DNA from: an uncultured Prevotellaceae bacterium
GTDB lineage: Bacteria > Bacteroidota > Bacteroidia > Bacteroidales > Muribaculaceae
Reading direction: 5' to 3'
DNA length: 64,000 bases
Assembly: GCA_900318645.1 (NCBI GenBank)
Contig: ONLH01000002.1
Location: forward strand, 62,001-126,000
Shown: piece after piece, positions 51,494 to 62,244 of the stretch
Numbering within the stretch: the first letter of the stretch is position 1
How the letters are laid out: the number at the start of each line of letters is the position of its first letter
Made by a program: the position numbers and the translations under genes
Notes under the pieces: model-generated
What the model was told of the DNA's origin: nothing
Database searches by the model: none
The model's input: only the letters and a program-made list of their open reading frames with translations

Positions 51494-53128
51494 ATGGCAG
51501 AGATACAAGACAAAATCACCAAGTTGTGTCCCCAGGCTCAAGTCGATACTACCGGCGAATTCCCGCTGGTGACCGTGCCCGACGCACAATGGCATGACCT
51601 GGCCCGCGCTCTCAAGAACGAGTTGAACTATCGCGTGCTCAACGCCGTTGTGGGCATGGAATGGCCCGACGCCCGTGGCTGCGTTTACTACCTGACCAAC
51701 ATCACCACCCACGAGCTGCTGCACGTCAAGGTCACCGCCCCCGACCGCGAGAACCCCATGCTGCACAGCGTTGTGGACCTGTGGCCCGTGGCCAACTTCC
51801 AGGAGCGCGAGGTGTATGACTTCTATGGCATCATCTTCATCGGTCACCCCGACATGCGCCGCATGTTCCTGCGCAACGACTGGGTGGGTTACCCCCTGCG
51901 CAAGGACTACGACCCCGCCAGCAACCCCCTGCGTCTCGAGGACGAGACCAACGAGGACTACACCTGCCGTTGGGTCGAGGACGAGAACGGCAAGGTCAAG
52001 AAGGTGGAGGGCAAGGTCTTTGAGGACGACGAGTATGTTGTCAACGTCGGCCCGCAGCACCCGTCCACCCACGGTGTGATGCGCTACCGTGCCAGCCTCG
52101 ACGGCGAGACGGTGAAGAAGATCGACGTCGTCAGCGGATACATCCACCGCGGCATCGAGAAGATGTGTGAGAGCCTGACCTATCCCCAGATGCTCCTCTA
52201 CACCGAGCGCATGGACTACATGGCCGCCCACATCAACCGTCACTGCATGTGCATGTGCGTCGAGAAGGCCCTCGGCATCGAGGTGCCCCGCCGCGCCGAG
52301 CTCATCCGCCTGATGATGGACGAGCTGATGCGTCTGTCGTCCCACTTGCTGAGCTACGGCTGCTTAACGATGGACCAGGGTGCCACGACCGCCTTCTTCT
52401 ACGGTTTCCGTGAGAGGGAATTGATCTACGATATCTTTGACCGCACCTGCGGCGCCCGCATGTCGATGAGCTACAGCACCATCGGCGGCGTGGTGGCCGA
52501 CGTGCATGAGGACTTCGTCAAGGACGTGCGCCACGCGTGCGACGTCATCGAGAAGGCCCTCAAGGAATACCACAAGCTCTTCACCGGCAACGTCATCGCT
52601 GTGAACCGCATGACGGGCGTGGGCATCCTGAGCAAAGAGGACGCCATCGCCTATGATATCACCGGTCCCTCGGGCCGCGCCAGTGGATGGCACTGCGACG
52701 TGCGCAAGACCAACCCCTACTCGCTGTACAAAGAGTTCGACTTCGACGAGGTCGTTTACAAGAACGGCGACTCGATGGACCGCTACATGGTCCGCATGAA
52801 GGAGATGGAAGAGTGCATCAAGATCCTGCGCCAGGCCTGTGACAAGCTCGAGGCCGAGGGGCTCCAGGGCGAGTACTGCGCTCCCAAGGTGCCCAAGGTG
52901 ATGAAGTTGCCCGTCGGCCACTGGTACCAGCAGGTCGAGGCCAGCCGTGGCGCCTTCGGCGTATATATCGAGAGCGACGGCAACACCAAGCCCGTGCGCG
53001 TCCACTTCCAGTCGCCGTGCTTCAACCTCATCGGCGTGGTGGACCTGACGTGCCGCGACAACCTGATTGCCGACCTGATCACCATCACGGCATCGCTCGA
53101 CTTCGTCATCCCCGACATCGACCGCTGA
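51494..53128 (+). CDS. nuoCD: NADH-quinone oxidoreductase subunit C/D fusion
   Basis: A 544-residue fused subunit from the ATG at 51494 (MAEIQDKI); an ATG five codons upstream is less likely. Residues 1-155 are NuoC, ending with HPDMRRMFLRNDW and GYPLRKDY. The NuoD part starts near residue 180 with VNVGPQHPSTHGVMRY and continues through SGYIHRGIEKM and TERMDYM. These segments line the quinone cavity next to cluster N2. A C-D fusion is also found in E. coli and is usual in Bacteroidetes. The gene is followed after 52 bases by nuoH. Confidence 0.95.
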   Translation: MAEIQDKITKLCPQAQVDTTGEFPLVTVPDAQWHDLARALKNELNYRVLNAVVGMEWPDARGCVYYLTNITTHELLHVKVTAPDRENPMLHSVVDLWPVANFQEREVYDFYGIIFIGHPDMRRMFLRNDWVGYPLRKDYDPASNPLRLEDETNEDYTCRWVEDENGKVKKVEGKVFEDDEYVVNVGPQHPSTHGVMRYRASLDGETVKKIDVVSGYIHRGIEKMCESLTYPQMLLYTERMDYMAAHINRHCMCMCVEKALGIEVPRRAELIRLMMDELMRLSSHLLSYGCLTMDQGATTAFFYGFRERELIYDIFDRTCGARMSMSYSTIGGVVADVHEDFVKDVRHACDVIEKALKEYHKLFTGNVIAVNRMTGVGILSKEDAIAYDITGPSGRASGWHCDVRKTNPYSLYKEFDFDEVVYKNGDSMDRYMVRMKEMEECIKILRQACDKLEAEGLQGEYCAPKVPKVMKLPVGHWYQQVEASRGAFGVYIESDGNTKPVRVHFQSPCFNLIGVVDLTCRDNLIADLITITASLDFVIPDIDR

Positions 53129-53180
53129 TGTCAACGAGTTAATAAAGACAGAACAAAACCACTAAAACAAGATAAGAATT

Positions 53181-54263
53181 ATGTTTGACTTCGGTATAGT
53201 CACGAGATGGTTAGATGAGTTCCTCAACACCTACATGCCGTCATGGCTCACCACGACAATCGAGTGTGTGCTGGTGGCCGTGGGACTGCTGGTCGCTTAT
53301 TCGCTCATCGCCATGTTCTACATCTTCTACGAGCGCAAGGTCTGCGGTTGGATCCAGTGCCGCCTGGGCCCGATGCGTGTGGGTAAATGGGGTTTGCTCC
53401 AGGTGTTTGCCGACGTGATCAAGATCCTGCAGAAGGAGCTGATCACCCTGTGGAACACCGACAAGTTCCTCTTCAAGCTCGCGCCCTACCTGGTGTTGAT
53501 CGCCTCGATGCTGACCTTCGCCTGCCTGCCTTGGGGCAAGGGCCTGCAGGTCATCGACATGAACATCGGCGTGTTCTTTATCGTCGCCGTGTCGTCGATC
53601 GGCGTGCTGGGTATCCTGCTGGCCGGCTGGTCCAGTAACAGCAAGTACACCCTTATCGGCGCTATGCGTAGTGGTGCCCAGATGGTCAGCTACGAGCTGT
53701 CCTGTGGCATCTCTATCCTGACGATCGTCTGCCTGGCCGGCACCATGTCGGTTACGGGCATCGTCGAGGCTCAGCAGGACGGTTGGTTCATCTTCAAGGG
53801 CCACCTGCCCGCCATCCTCGCGTTCATTATTTATATGATCGCCGCCAACGCCGAGAACAACCGCGGCCCGTTTGACCTCCCCGAGGCTGAGCACGAGTTG
53901 ACCGCCGGTTACCACACCGAGTACTCAGGTATCCACTTCGGCTTCTTCTACCTGGCCGAGTACCTGAACCTGTTCATCGTCTCGGGTATCGCCACGCTGC
54001 TCTTCCTGGGCGGCTGGATGCCCCTGCACATCCCCGGCTGGGAAGGCTTCAACACCATCATGGATTACATCCCCAGCGTGGTATGGTTCCTGGGTAAGGC
54101 CTTCTTCATCACCTTCATCTTCTTCTGGATCCGCTGGTCCTTCCCCCGCGTGCGCATCGACCAGATGCTCGCTCTGGAGTGGCGCTACCTGATGCCCATC
54201 GGCCTGGTCAACCTGGTTATCATGGCCATCATCGTTACCAAGGGATGGTACTTCGGTGCATGA
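53181..54263 (+). CDS. nuoH: NADH-quinone oxidoreductase subunit H
   Basis: A 360-residue membrane subunit with about eight helices. Family motifs are clear: [20 protein letters not shown] in the first loop, [20 protein letters not shown] with its essential acidic residues, and [15 protein letters not shown] near the end. NuoH forms most of the quinone chamber and links it to the proton channels. In most bacteria nuoI comes next. Here the next gene, after 50 bases, is atpD, and nuoI is found 6.8 kb downstream. Confidence 0.96.
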   Translation: MFDFGIVTRWLDEFLNTYMPSWLTTTIECVLVAVGLLVAYSLIAMFYIFYERKVCGWIQCRLGPMRVGKWGLLQVFADVIKILQKELITLWNTDKFLFKLAPYLVLIASMLTFACLPWGKGLQVIDMNIGVFFIVAVSSIGVLGILLAGWSSNSKYTLIGAMRSGAQMVSYELSCGISILTIVCLAGTMSVTGIVEAQQDGWFIFKGHLPAILAFIIYMIAANAENNRGPFDLPEAEHELTAGYHTEYSGIHFGFFYLAEYLNLFIVSGIATLLFLGGWMPLHIPGWEGFNTIMDYIPSVVWFLGKAFFITFIFFWIRWSFPRVRIDQMLALEWRYLMPIGLVNLVIMAIIVTKGWYFGA

Positions 54264-54295
54264 TTTAGCTAATAACATCAATAACACAATAATAA

Positions 54296-55813
<1,518 letters not shown>

Positions 55814-55841
55814 AAAAATACATTATATTTATATATTTAAC

Positions 55842-56075
55842 ATGACACTCAAAATCATATCGGCTGAACAAATCGAGTTTGAAGGCACCGTCGATGCCGT
55901 GACCCTTCCTGGCGTCATGGGTATGTTCCAGGTGCTCAAGAACCACGCCGCTCTCATCGCCGCACTCAAGGCGGGCACGATGAGCTATGTGGCCGATGGC
56001 AGCACCGTGGAGCGTGAGATTCACGGCGGTGTAGCCGATGTCAAGGATAATGTGGTGTCGGTGTGCTTATATTGA
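55842..56075 (+). CDS. atpC: ATP synthase F1 subunit epsilon (short form)
   Basis: A 77-residue protein from the ATG at 55842 (MTLKIISAEQ). It covers only the N-terminal beta-sandwich (FEGTVDAVTLPGVMG, then GGVADVKDNVVSV) that docks epsilon on gamma and the c-ring. The C-terminal helical hairpin of the ~135-residue E. coli protein, which inhibits ATP hydrolysis, is missing. The stop is genuine, since atpB starts ten bases later. Short epsilon subunits are known in other bacteria. Its place straight after atpD, ahead of the other atp genes, is typical of Bacteroidetes. Confidence 0.9.
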   Translation: MTLKIISAEQIEFEGTVDAVTLPGVMGMFQVLKNHAALIAALKAGTMSYVADGSTVEREIHGGVADVKDNVVSVCLY

Positions 56076-56085
56076 CGCAGAGACT

Positions 56086-57159
56086 ATGAAGAAAGCAATC
56101 ACAGCAATCATAGCGGTAGCCATCATCGCCCTCATGGCACTGGGATATGCCGACGCGGCAGCCCATCGTGCCCACAGTGGCGGCGGGGAAACCGAGGTGG
56201 ACCCCCAGGAGATCATCTTTGACCACCTGGGCGATGCCTACGGCTGGGAGGTGCCGTTCAACCATAGCCAGCGCATCCCGTTACCCGTCATCGTGCGAGC
56301 CCAGGACGGCTCATGGCATGCCTTCATGTCCAACCGCTTGGAGGATGGTGCCCAGTATGACGGTTTCCAGATTGCCAAGGGCGGGGACTACAACAACAAG
56401 GTGGTTCAAATCCTGCCCGACGGCTCCCAGTACCGCCCCATCGACCTCTCTATCACCAAGAACGTGGCCGGCATCTTTATTGCCGCCCTGCTGGTGATGC
56501 TGATGGTCTTTAAGGTACGCAACTGGTACAAGAAAAACGGGTTGAAGGCACCGCGCCGCTTTACCGCCGCACTGGAGCTGGTGGTGGACTTCGTCTATAC
56601 CGACACCATCCGCCCCATCATGGGCAAGGAGGCACCCAAGTATGCCCCCTACCTGCTCACGGCGTTCTTCTTTATCCTGACGATGAACCTGCTGGGCCTG
56701 ATCGTCATCTTCCCCGGTGGTGCCAACCTGACGGGCAACCTGGCCGTGACAGCGGTCCTCGCCCTGCTCACCTTCCTGGTGACCAATCTGACGGGTACCA
56801 AGCACTACTGGAAAGAAATCTTCTGGCCCGAGGTGCCCACGGCCCTCAAGCTTCCCGTGCCGTTGATGCAGATTATCGAGCTGTTCGGTATCTTCACCAA
56901 GCCCATCGCCCTGATGATTCGTCTTTTTGCGAACATGATGGGTGGTCACATGGTAGTGATTGTGTTCATGCTGTTGATCTTCATCTTCGGCAGCATGTTC
57001 GGCACAGCTATCGGTGGCGTGATGACGCCGTTGTCAGTGGCCCTGTCACTGTTCATGCTCCTGCTCGACGTGCTGGTGAGCTTCATTCAGGCCTATGTTT
57101 TCACCATCCTGTCGACGATGTTTATCTCGATGGCTCATGTGCACGAGCATGCCGAGTAA
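56086..57159 (+). CDS. atpB: ATP synthase Fo subunit a
   Basis: A 357-residue membrane subunit from the ATG at 56086. It starts with a signal-like segment (KKAITAIIAVAIIALMALGY) and a ~90-residue periplasmic stretch rich in charged residues, an extension common in Bacteroidetes. The core Fo part follows from about residue 130, with five or six helices. MIRLFANMMGGHMV contains the essential Arg that faces the c-ring Glu. It forms the two proton half-channels. It begins ten bases after atpC and is followed by an 89-base, G-poor gap before atpE. Confidence 0.94.
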   Translation: MKKAITAIIAVAIIALMALGYADAAAHRAHSGGGETEVDPQEIIFDHLGDAYGWEVPFNHSQRIPLPVIVRAQDGSWHAFMSNRLEDGAQYDGFQIAKGGDYNNKVVQILPDGSQYRPIDLSITKNVAGIFIAALLVMLMVFKVRNWYKKNGLKAPRRFTAALELVVDFVYTDTIRPIMGKEAPKYAPYLLTAFFFILTMNLLGLIVIFPGGANLTGNLAVTAVLALLTFLVTNLTGTKHYWKEIFWPEVPTALKLPVPLMQIIELFGIFTKPIALMIRLFANMMGGHMVVIVFMLLIFIFGSMFGTAIGGVMTPLSVALSLFMLLLDVLVSFIQAYVFTILSTMFISMAHVHEHAE

Positions 57160-57248
57160 ACTTGGGCAAGGAAACACAACAAACTGATTTTCAATCACAA
57201 GAACATAAAAAACATTAACAACAATAACAAACTAAAAACTTTACGACT
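57160..57248 (+). promoter_or_regulatory. G-poor A-rich leader of atpE
   Basis: The 73 bases before the atpE ATG contain only three G and are mostly A and C (AACAACAATAACAAAC-type words). Such unstructured tracts can raise translation. The c subunit is needed in about ten times the amount of most others, so an enhancer at this place is plausible. No promoter boxes are present. Confidence 0.4.
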
Positions 57249-57491
57249 ATGTTAGGAATGATTTTATTAGAAGCTATGGCCAACCTTGGCGCAGCAATTG
57301 GAGCAGGTATCGCAGCTATCGCAGCAGGTATCGGTATTGGTAGAATCGGCGGCAGCGCCATGGAGGCTATTGCACGTCAGCCCGAGTCGACCGGTGACAT
57401 CCGCAGTAACATGATTGTTATCGCCGCGCTGATCGAGGGTGTTGCTTTCTTCGCACTCATCGTCTGCATCCTTGCCATCTTCATCAAGTAA
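57249..57491 (+). CDS. atpE: ATP synthase Fo subunit c
   Basis: An 80-residue hairpin of two membrane helices. The ion-binding Glu63 lies in ALIEGVAFFAL of helix 2, and the polar loop reads ARQPES. The Gln of helix 1 and the Ser/Thr after the Glu that mark sodium-binding rings are replaced (Arg32 and Gly64), so proton coupling is predicted. Rings of this protein turn as protons pass subunit a. Length and loop are normal. No atpI-like gene precedes it. Confidence 0.95.
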   Translation: MLGMILLEAMANLGAAIGAGIAAIAAGIGIGRIGGSAMEAIARQPESTGDIRSNMIVIAALIEGVAFFALIVCILAIFIK

Positions 57492-57514
57492 TCAACCCTT
57501 AACCGGTTTACCAG

Positions 57515-58012
57515 ATGGAACTTTTCAAGCCTGAATTTGGTCTGGCGTTCTGGATGTTCATCGCATTCCTCTGCCTGTTCGGCATCCTTGCCAAGTGGGC
57601 ATGGCCCTTCATCATCAAGAGTATGGAGGAACGTGCCGACCTGATTGACAAGGGCGTTGCCTATGCACAGGAAGCGAAGTCCCACCTGGACAATGCCAAG
57701 GCCGAGGCGGACAAGTTGATCGCTGAAGCCCACGACAAGCAGAACGAGATGCTGCGAGAGGCCGAGAAGATGCGCAACCAGCTCATCGAGAACGCCCGTG
57801 GCGAGGCTGCTGTCGAGGCTAAGAAAGTGACCGATGCCGCTCAAGTCTCCCTTGAGCAGGCACGCAAGGAGGCCGAGAAGCAACTGCGTACCGAGGTCGG
57901 TGACCTGGCCTTGCAGATTGCCGAGAAGGTGATCCGCAAGAACATTGCCAGCGATGACGCCCAGCGTGCGCTTGTTGACCAATATCTGAGTGAGGTTGAG
58001 ACTAAAAACTAA
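57515..58012 (+). CDS. atpF: ATP synthase Fo subunit b
   Basis: A 165-residue stator subunit. One N-terminal membrane helix (FGLAFWMFIAFLCLFGILA) is followed by a long Ala-, Glu- and Lys-rich coiled coil. Two copies would form the peripheral stalk that holds F1 still against rotation. The length is normal for the family (about 155-175). It starts 23 bases after atpE and ends six bases before atpH. Only one b-type gene is present, so a homodimer is expected. Confidence 0.94.
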   Translation: MELFKPEFGLAFWMFIAFLCLFGILAKWAWPFIIKSMEERADLIDKGVAYAQEAKSHLDNAKAEADKLIAEAHDKQNEMLREAEKMRNQLIENARGEAAVEAKKVTDAAQVSLEQARKEAEKQLRTEVGDLALQIAEKVIRKNIASDDAQRALVDQYLSEVETKN

Positions 58013-58018
58013 CGCGAT

Positions 58019-58561
58019 ATGAGTGACGGACTAATTCCACGCCGATACGCCAAAGCGCTGTACAAGTACGCCGTCGAGAACGGTGACGCACAGGAAATCT
58101 ATGAGCTGCTCAAGAAGCTCAGTTTCCGTTACGCCGCTATTGACGAGCTCAAGCGCGCCGTGCTCAACCCCGAAATCTCTGACGAGGAAAAGGGTGCCTA
58201 TATGCTGAAACTCGTGGGCGGCAAGCCCGGCAGCTCGCTGGACAAGTTCCTGCTGCTGTGTGTGCGCAACAACCGCGCCGAGTATCTGCAGAAGATTTCC
58301 CTCGCCTATGTCGATCTCTACCGTGAGGCGCATGAGATTGCCCATGTGGTCATCACCACAGCAGTCCCGATGCCTGAGGCCGAGATCAATGCCATTATCG
58401 ACATTGTGAAAAAGCGTCTCGGTGCCATGACACTGGAAATTGAGCAAAAGATCAACCCCGAGTTGATTGGTGGCTTTACAGTGGCAATCAACGGGCTCGT
58501 ACTCGACGCGTCGGTAAAAAGAGAATTGAACGAATTGCAATTACAACTGCAGAAGAAATAA
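58019..58561 (+). CDS. atpH: ATP synthase F1 subunit delta
   Basis: A 180-residue subunit that ties the peripheral stalk to the top of the F1 head. The N-terminal helical domain starts LIPRRYAKALYKYAVENG, and the C-terminal part ends with NPELIGGFTVAINGLVLD, both typical of AtpH/OSCP. Sequence conservation is low in this family, but length, motifs and position between atpF and atpA are decisive. The spacing to atpF (six bases) and atpA (ten bases) suggests coupled translation. Confidence 0.94.
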   Translation: MSDGLIPRRYAKALYKYAVENGDAQEIYELLKKLSFRYAAIDELKRAVLNPEISDEEKGAYMLKLVGGKPGSSLDKFLLLCVRNNRAEYLQKISLAYVDLYREAHEIAHVVITTAVPMPEAEINAIIDIVKKRLGAMTLEIEQKINPELIGGFTVAINGLVLDASVKRELNELQLQLQKK

Positions 58562-58571
58562 TTTCAACACG

Positions 58572-60167
58572 ATGATTAATCCCAGTGAAATATCTGATAT
58601 ATTGAAGCAACAGCTCGTCGAAGAAATCACCAAGCGGCAGGCCGTCTTTGAAGAAGAAGGCACTGTACTCGAGGTGGGTGACGGCGTGGCTCATGCCTAC
58701 GGTCTGCACAATGTGGAGGCCAACGAGCTCGTGCAGTTCGAGAACGGCGTGACCGGTGTCGCCATGAACCTGGAGGAGAGCGATGTGGGTATCATCCTGC
58801 TCGACGAGGTGGATACCGTCACCGAGAACATGAAGGTGCGCCGTACCGGCGAGATCGCCTCCATCGAGGTCGGTGAGGGACTCCTCGGCCGCGTGATCAA
58901 CGTGCTGGCTAAGCCCATGGACGGCAATGGTCCCATCGAGGGCAAGAAGATACGTCTGCCGCTGGAGCGCAAGGCTCCCGGCGTCATCTTCCGCCAGCCT
59001 GTGAACCAGCCGTTGCAGACGGGTCTCAAGGCCATCGACTCGATGATCCCCATCGGCCGTGGCCAGCGTGAGCTCATCATCGGTGACCGCCAGATCGGCA
59101 AAACTGCCATTGCGGTGGACACCATCATCAACCAGCGTGCAGGCTATGAGGCCGGCAAGCCGGTATATTGCATCTATGTCGCCATCGGCCAGAAGGCTTC
59201 GACCGTGGCAGCCCTGGTGAACAAACTCAAGGAGTCGGGTGCTATGCCCTACACCATCGTGGTAGCCGCCAATGCCGCCGACTCGGCTTCGATGCGCTAC
59301 TATGCACCCTTTGCCGGTGCCGCCATCGGTGAGTACTTCCGTGACACCGGTCGTGACGCCCTGGTAATCTATGACGACCTGTCCAAGCACGCTGTCGCCT
59401 ATCGTGAGATCTCGCTGATCCTCAAGCGCCCCTCGGGCCGTGAGGCTTATCCCGGCGATATCTTCTACCTGCACAGCCGCCTGCTGGAACGTGCCGCCAA
59501 GATCAACGAGAACCAGGACGTGGCCAGCGTGATGAACGACCTGCCCGCACCGCTCAAGCCCATTGTCAAGGGTGGCGGCTCGTTGACGGCATTGCCCATC
59601 ATCGAGACCCAGGCAGGCGACGTGAGCGCCTATATCCCCACCAACGTCATCTCGATCACCGACGGTCAGATCTACCTCGAGTCGGCGCTGTTCAACTCGG
59701 GTATCCGTCCCGCCGTCAACGTGGGTATCTCTGTATCCCGTGTGGGTGGTAACGCCCAGATCAAGTGTATGAAGAAGGTGGCCGGTACCCTCAAGATTGC
59801 CCAGGCACAGTATCGTGAGCTCGAAGCCTTCACCAAGTTCGGTGGAGATATCGACCCCGTTACCGCGCGCACCATCGACACTGGCCGCAAGAACGAGCGT
59901 CTGCTCGTCCAGGCACAGTACACTCCCATGGTCGTCGAGGAGCAGGTAGCCATCATCTATTGCGGTGTGAACGGCCTGCTGCGTGACGTGCCTCTGGAGA
60001 AGGTGGGTGAATTTGAGAAACTGTTCATCAACTACCTGCGTGGCAAGCACCAGGCCGACGTGCTTGACGTGCTGCGCTCAGGCAAGATTGATGACGATGT
60101 CATGGCGAAACTCAAGAACGTAGCCGCCGAGGTCGCTTCTAAATACATCGAGACACCGGCTAGTTAA
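58572..60167 (+). CDS. atpA: ATP synthase F1 subunit alpha
   Basis: A 531-residue non-catalytic nucleotide-binding subunit. The P-loop GDRQIGKT is at residues 171-178. The N-terminal region starts with the usual SEISDILKQQL helix that contacts delta. ISVSRVGG supplies the conserved Arg finger that reaches into the beta-subunit site. Three copies alternate with beta in the F1 head. Length is slightly above the ~505 of E. coli AtpA, as in other Bacteroidetes. A reverse-strand open frame over the gene is a codon-bias artefact. Confidence 0.97.
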   Translation: MINPSEISDILKQQLVEEITKRQAVFEEEGTVLEVGDGVAHAYGLHNVEANELVQFENGVTGVAMNLEESDVGIILLDEVDTVTENMKVRRTGEIASIEVGEGLLGRVINVLAKPMDGNGPIEGKKIRLPLERKAPGVIFRQPVNQPLQTGLKAIDSMIPIGRGQRELIIGDRQIGKTAIAVDTIINQRAGYEAGKPVYCIYVAIGQKASTVAALVNKLKESGAMPYTIVVAANAADSASMRYYAPFAGAAIGEYFRDTGRDALVIYDDLSKHAVAYREISLILKRPSGREAYPGDIFYLHSRLLERAAKINENQDVASVMNDLPAPLKPIVKGGGSLTALPIIETQAGDVSAYIPTNVISITDGQIYLESALFNSGIRPAVNVGISVSRVGGNAQIKCMKKVAGTLKIAQAQYRELEAFTKFGGDIDPVTARTIDTGRKNERLLVQAQYTPMVVEEQVAIIYCGVNGLLRDVPLEKVGEFEKLFINYLRGKHQADVLDVLRSGKIDDDVMAKLKNVAAEVASKYIETPAS

Positions 60168-60190
60168 TCCAGCAATTATTAGTTCGCAAG

Positions 60191-61075
60191 ATGTCAACAT
60201 TAAGAGAACTCAAGACGCGAATAGGTTCGGTCGCCTCAACGCAGAAGACGACGAGCGCCATGAAGATGATCAGCTCGTCCAAGATGCGCAAGGCCACCGG
60301 CCAACTGCAGCGCCTGTCGCCCTACCGCCACATGGTGCAACACGTCATCAGCCACCTGCTGGTGACCGACCAGCACTTTGACTCACCGCTCATCGCCGAA
60401 CGCGACGTGCAGCGTGTAGCACTGGTGGTGTTCGGTAGCGACGACGGCCTGTGCGGCGGCTTCAACGTCAACATCTTCAAGCAGTTGCTCGGCACCATCA
60501 AGGACGTGCACAACGAGTACGGCAGCCAGGTGGGCATCACCATTGTCCCTGTGGGCAAGAAGATGGCCAAGGCGGTCCAGAAGATTACCGGCAAGGACAT
60601 CCAGATGGAGAAGGTGGCCCTCAATACCCGCAGTGGCAACGAGGACCTGTATGCCTTCACCGACCTGATGAAGACCCGTTTCCTGGAACACACCTATGAC
60701 CGTGTGGAGATGCTGTACATGCACTTCATCTCGACCAGCAAACAGGTGTTCACCCGCGAGCAGTTGCTGCCCGTGAGCTACCAGGGTCTGGCCGACAATG
60801 TTGACCCTCGTGCCGCCAACAGCCCCTGCCTGTTCGAGCCCGACGCCAATACCATCTTCAACACCGTGCTGCCTCTGCACATCAAGTCGATGCTCCAGGA
60901 TGTCTTCATCCAGAGTGCCGCCAGTGAGCAAAGCGCACGCGTGATGGCGATGCAGGCCGCCAGCGACAATGCCAAGGAGCTACTCGACGCGTTGCAGCTG
61001 GAGTACAACAAACTGCGTCAACAAGGCATCACCACCGAGCTGCTCGATATCCTGGGCGGACAGGTGGAACGCTAA
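60191..61075 (+). CDS. atpG: ATP synthase F1 subunit gamma
   Basis: A 294-residue central-shaft subunit. The N-terminal helix reads LRELKTRIGSVASTQKTTSA and MKMISSSKMRKA, and the C-terminal helix ends AMQAASDNAKELLDALQLEYNKLRQ. Both form the coiled coil that turns inside F1. The middle domain has the DDGLCGGFN segment of the family. It is the last gene of the ATP synthase block. The next gene, 39 bases on, is nuoI, with no terminator or promoter visible between. Confidence 0.95.
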   Translation: MSTLRELKTRIGSVASTQKTTSAMKMISSSKMRKATGQLQRLSPYRHMVQHVISHLLVTDQHFDSPLIAERDVQRVALVVFGSDDGLCGGFNVNIFKQLLGTIKDVHNEYGSQVGITIVPVGKKMAKAVQKITGKDIQMEKVALNTRSGNEDLYAFTDLMKTRFLEHTYDRVEMLYMHFISTSKQVFTREQLLPVSYQGLADNVDPRAANSPCLFEPDANTIFNTVLPLHIKSMLQDVFIQSAASEQSARVMAMQAASDNAKELLDALQLEYNKLRQQGITTELLDILGGQVER

Positions 61076-61114
61076 CGCCAAATTGTAAAGAAAACAAGAA
61101 AAGACTAAGAGAAT

Positions 61115-61702
61115 ATGAGCATCAAGGAGTATTTCGTCTCAATCTTTAAAGGCTTTTACAGCCTGATCAAGGGCATGGAGGTAACCGGCAAGGAGCTGGT
61201 GACCCCCAAGGTGACCGAGCAATATCCCGAGAACCGCGCCGAGCTCCACATCCCGGAGCGCTTTCGCGCGACGCTGGAGTTCATCTATGATGACAACGGT
61301 TACCACAAGTGCATCGCATGCGGCAGCTGCGAGCGCAATTGTCCCAACCAGACCATCAGCATCACAAAGCGCATGGTGGACCTGCCCGACGGCAAGAAGA
61401 AAATGAAACTGGACAAGTACATGTATGACTTGGGCAGTTGCACCTTCTGCGGACTGTGCGTACAGGTGTGCCCCACCAACGCTATCCGCTTCAGCAACGA
61501 CTTTGAGCAGGCGGTGTTCACGCGTGAGAAACTCAACAAGCAGCTCAATTACCTGCCCGAGAAGGACGACGCTCCCGCTCCCGCACCTGCCGCCAAGCCT
61601 GCGGCACCCGCTGCGCCCAAGCCCGCCGAGCCCAAGCCGGCCCCCGAGGCTCCTGCCGCTGCTGACGAGACTAATCAAAAACCTAAAGAAAACAAGGAAT
61701 AA
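61115..61702 (+). CDS. nuoI: NADH-quinone oxidoreductase subunit I
   Basis: A 195-residue 8Fe ferredoxin subunit. Two 4Fe-4S sites are complete: C66, C69, C72, C76 (CIACGSCERNC) and C109, C112, C115, C119 (CTFCGLCVQVC). They form clusters N6a and N6b, which lead electrons to N2. From residue 151 a tail of about 45 residues consists almost only of Pro, Ala, Lys and Glu (DDAPAPAPAAKPAAPAAPKP), which is not part of the usual subunit. The stop codon shares one base with the nuoJ ATG. Confidence 0.95.
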   Translation: MSIKEYFVSIFKGFYSLIKGMEVTGKELVTPKVTEQYPENRAELHIPERFRATLEFIYDDNGYHKCIACGSCERNCPNQTISITKRMVDLPDGKKKMKLDKYMYDLGSCTFCGLCVQVCPTNAIRFSNDFEQAVFTREKLNKQLNYLPEKDDAPAPAPAAKPAAPAAPKPAEPKPAPEAPAAADETNQKPKENKE

Positions 61703-62220
61703 TGGAATCATTAGGTAACATCATTTTGTATTTTATCGTTGCGATTGCCATCATCGCCTTCTCGGTGCTGACGGTTACCACGCGCAAGATCCTGCGCTCC
61801 GCAACTTATCTGCTGTTTGTGCTTTTTGCTACAGCTATCATCTACTTCCAGATGGACTACCAGTTCCTGGGAGCGGTGCAGATTGCCGTCTATGCCGGCG
61901 GTATTCTGGTGCTGTTTGTCTTTGCCATCATGCTCACGCATAAACCCGGACAGGATGCCGACGTGCTCGCGTCTCATCGTCGCTGGCTGGGACTGTCGGC
62001 GGCATTGGGTGGCGTGGCCCTGTGCGGCTACGGACTGTTCAGCTATGCTGGTTTCATCGGCAAGAGCATTGCAGGCAGCTCAGTGGACATCAATATGGAG
62101 AAGATAGGCCAGTTCCTGTTGAGTACCGACAAGTATGGCTATCTGTTGCCTTTTGAGGCCATCAGTGTGTTGTTATTGGCTTGTATCATCGGAGGTGTGG
62201 TTATTGCCCGTCGCCGCTAA
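61702..62220 (+). CDS. nuoJ: NADH-quinone oxidoreductase subunit J
   Basis: A 172-residue membrane subunit with five helices. The third helix carries YAGGILVLFVFAIML, the most conserved part of the family and the site of the helix bulge that couples quinone chemistry to proton transfer. The C-terminal helix ends with KYGYLLPFEAISVLLLACIIGGVVIARR. It overlaps nuoI by one base and is followed by nuoK after 24 bases. Length is near that of E. coli NuoJ. Confidence 0.95.
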   Translation: MESLGNIILYFIVAIAIIAFSVLTVTTRKILRSATYLLFVLFATAIIYFQMDYQFLGAVQIAVYAGGILVLFVFAIMLTHKPGQDADVLASHRRWLGLSAALGGVALCGYGLFSYAGFIGKSIAGSSVDINMEKIGQFLLSTDKYGYLLPFEAISVLLLACIIGGVVIARRR

Positions 62221-62244
62221 ACACGAGAAAGGAGAGAAAAAGTT

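Noticed and set aside
58488-60050. 520-residue minus-strand open frame over atpA
   Set aside because: The plus-strand AtpA is beyond doubt. The reverse frame is rich in Asp, Gly, His and Leu, as expected from the complement of GC-biased codons.
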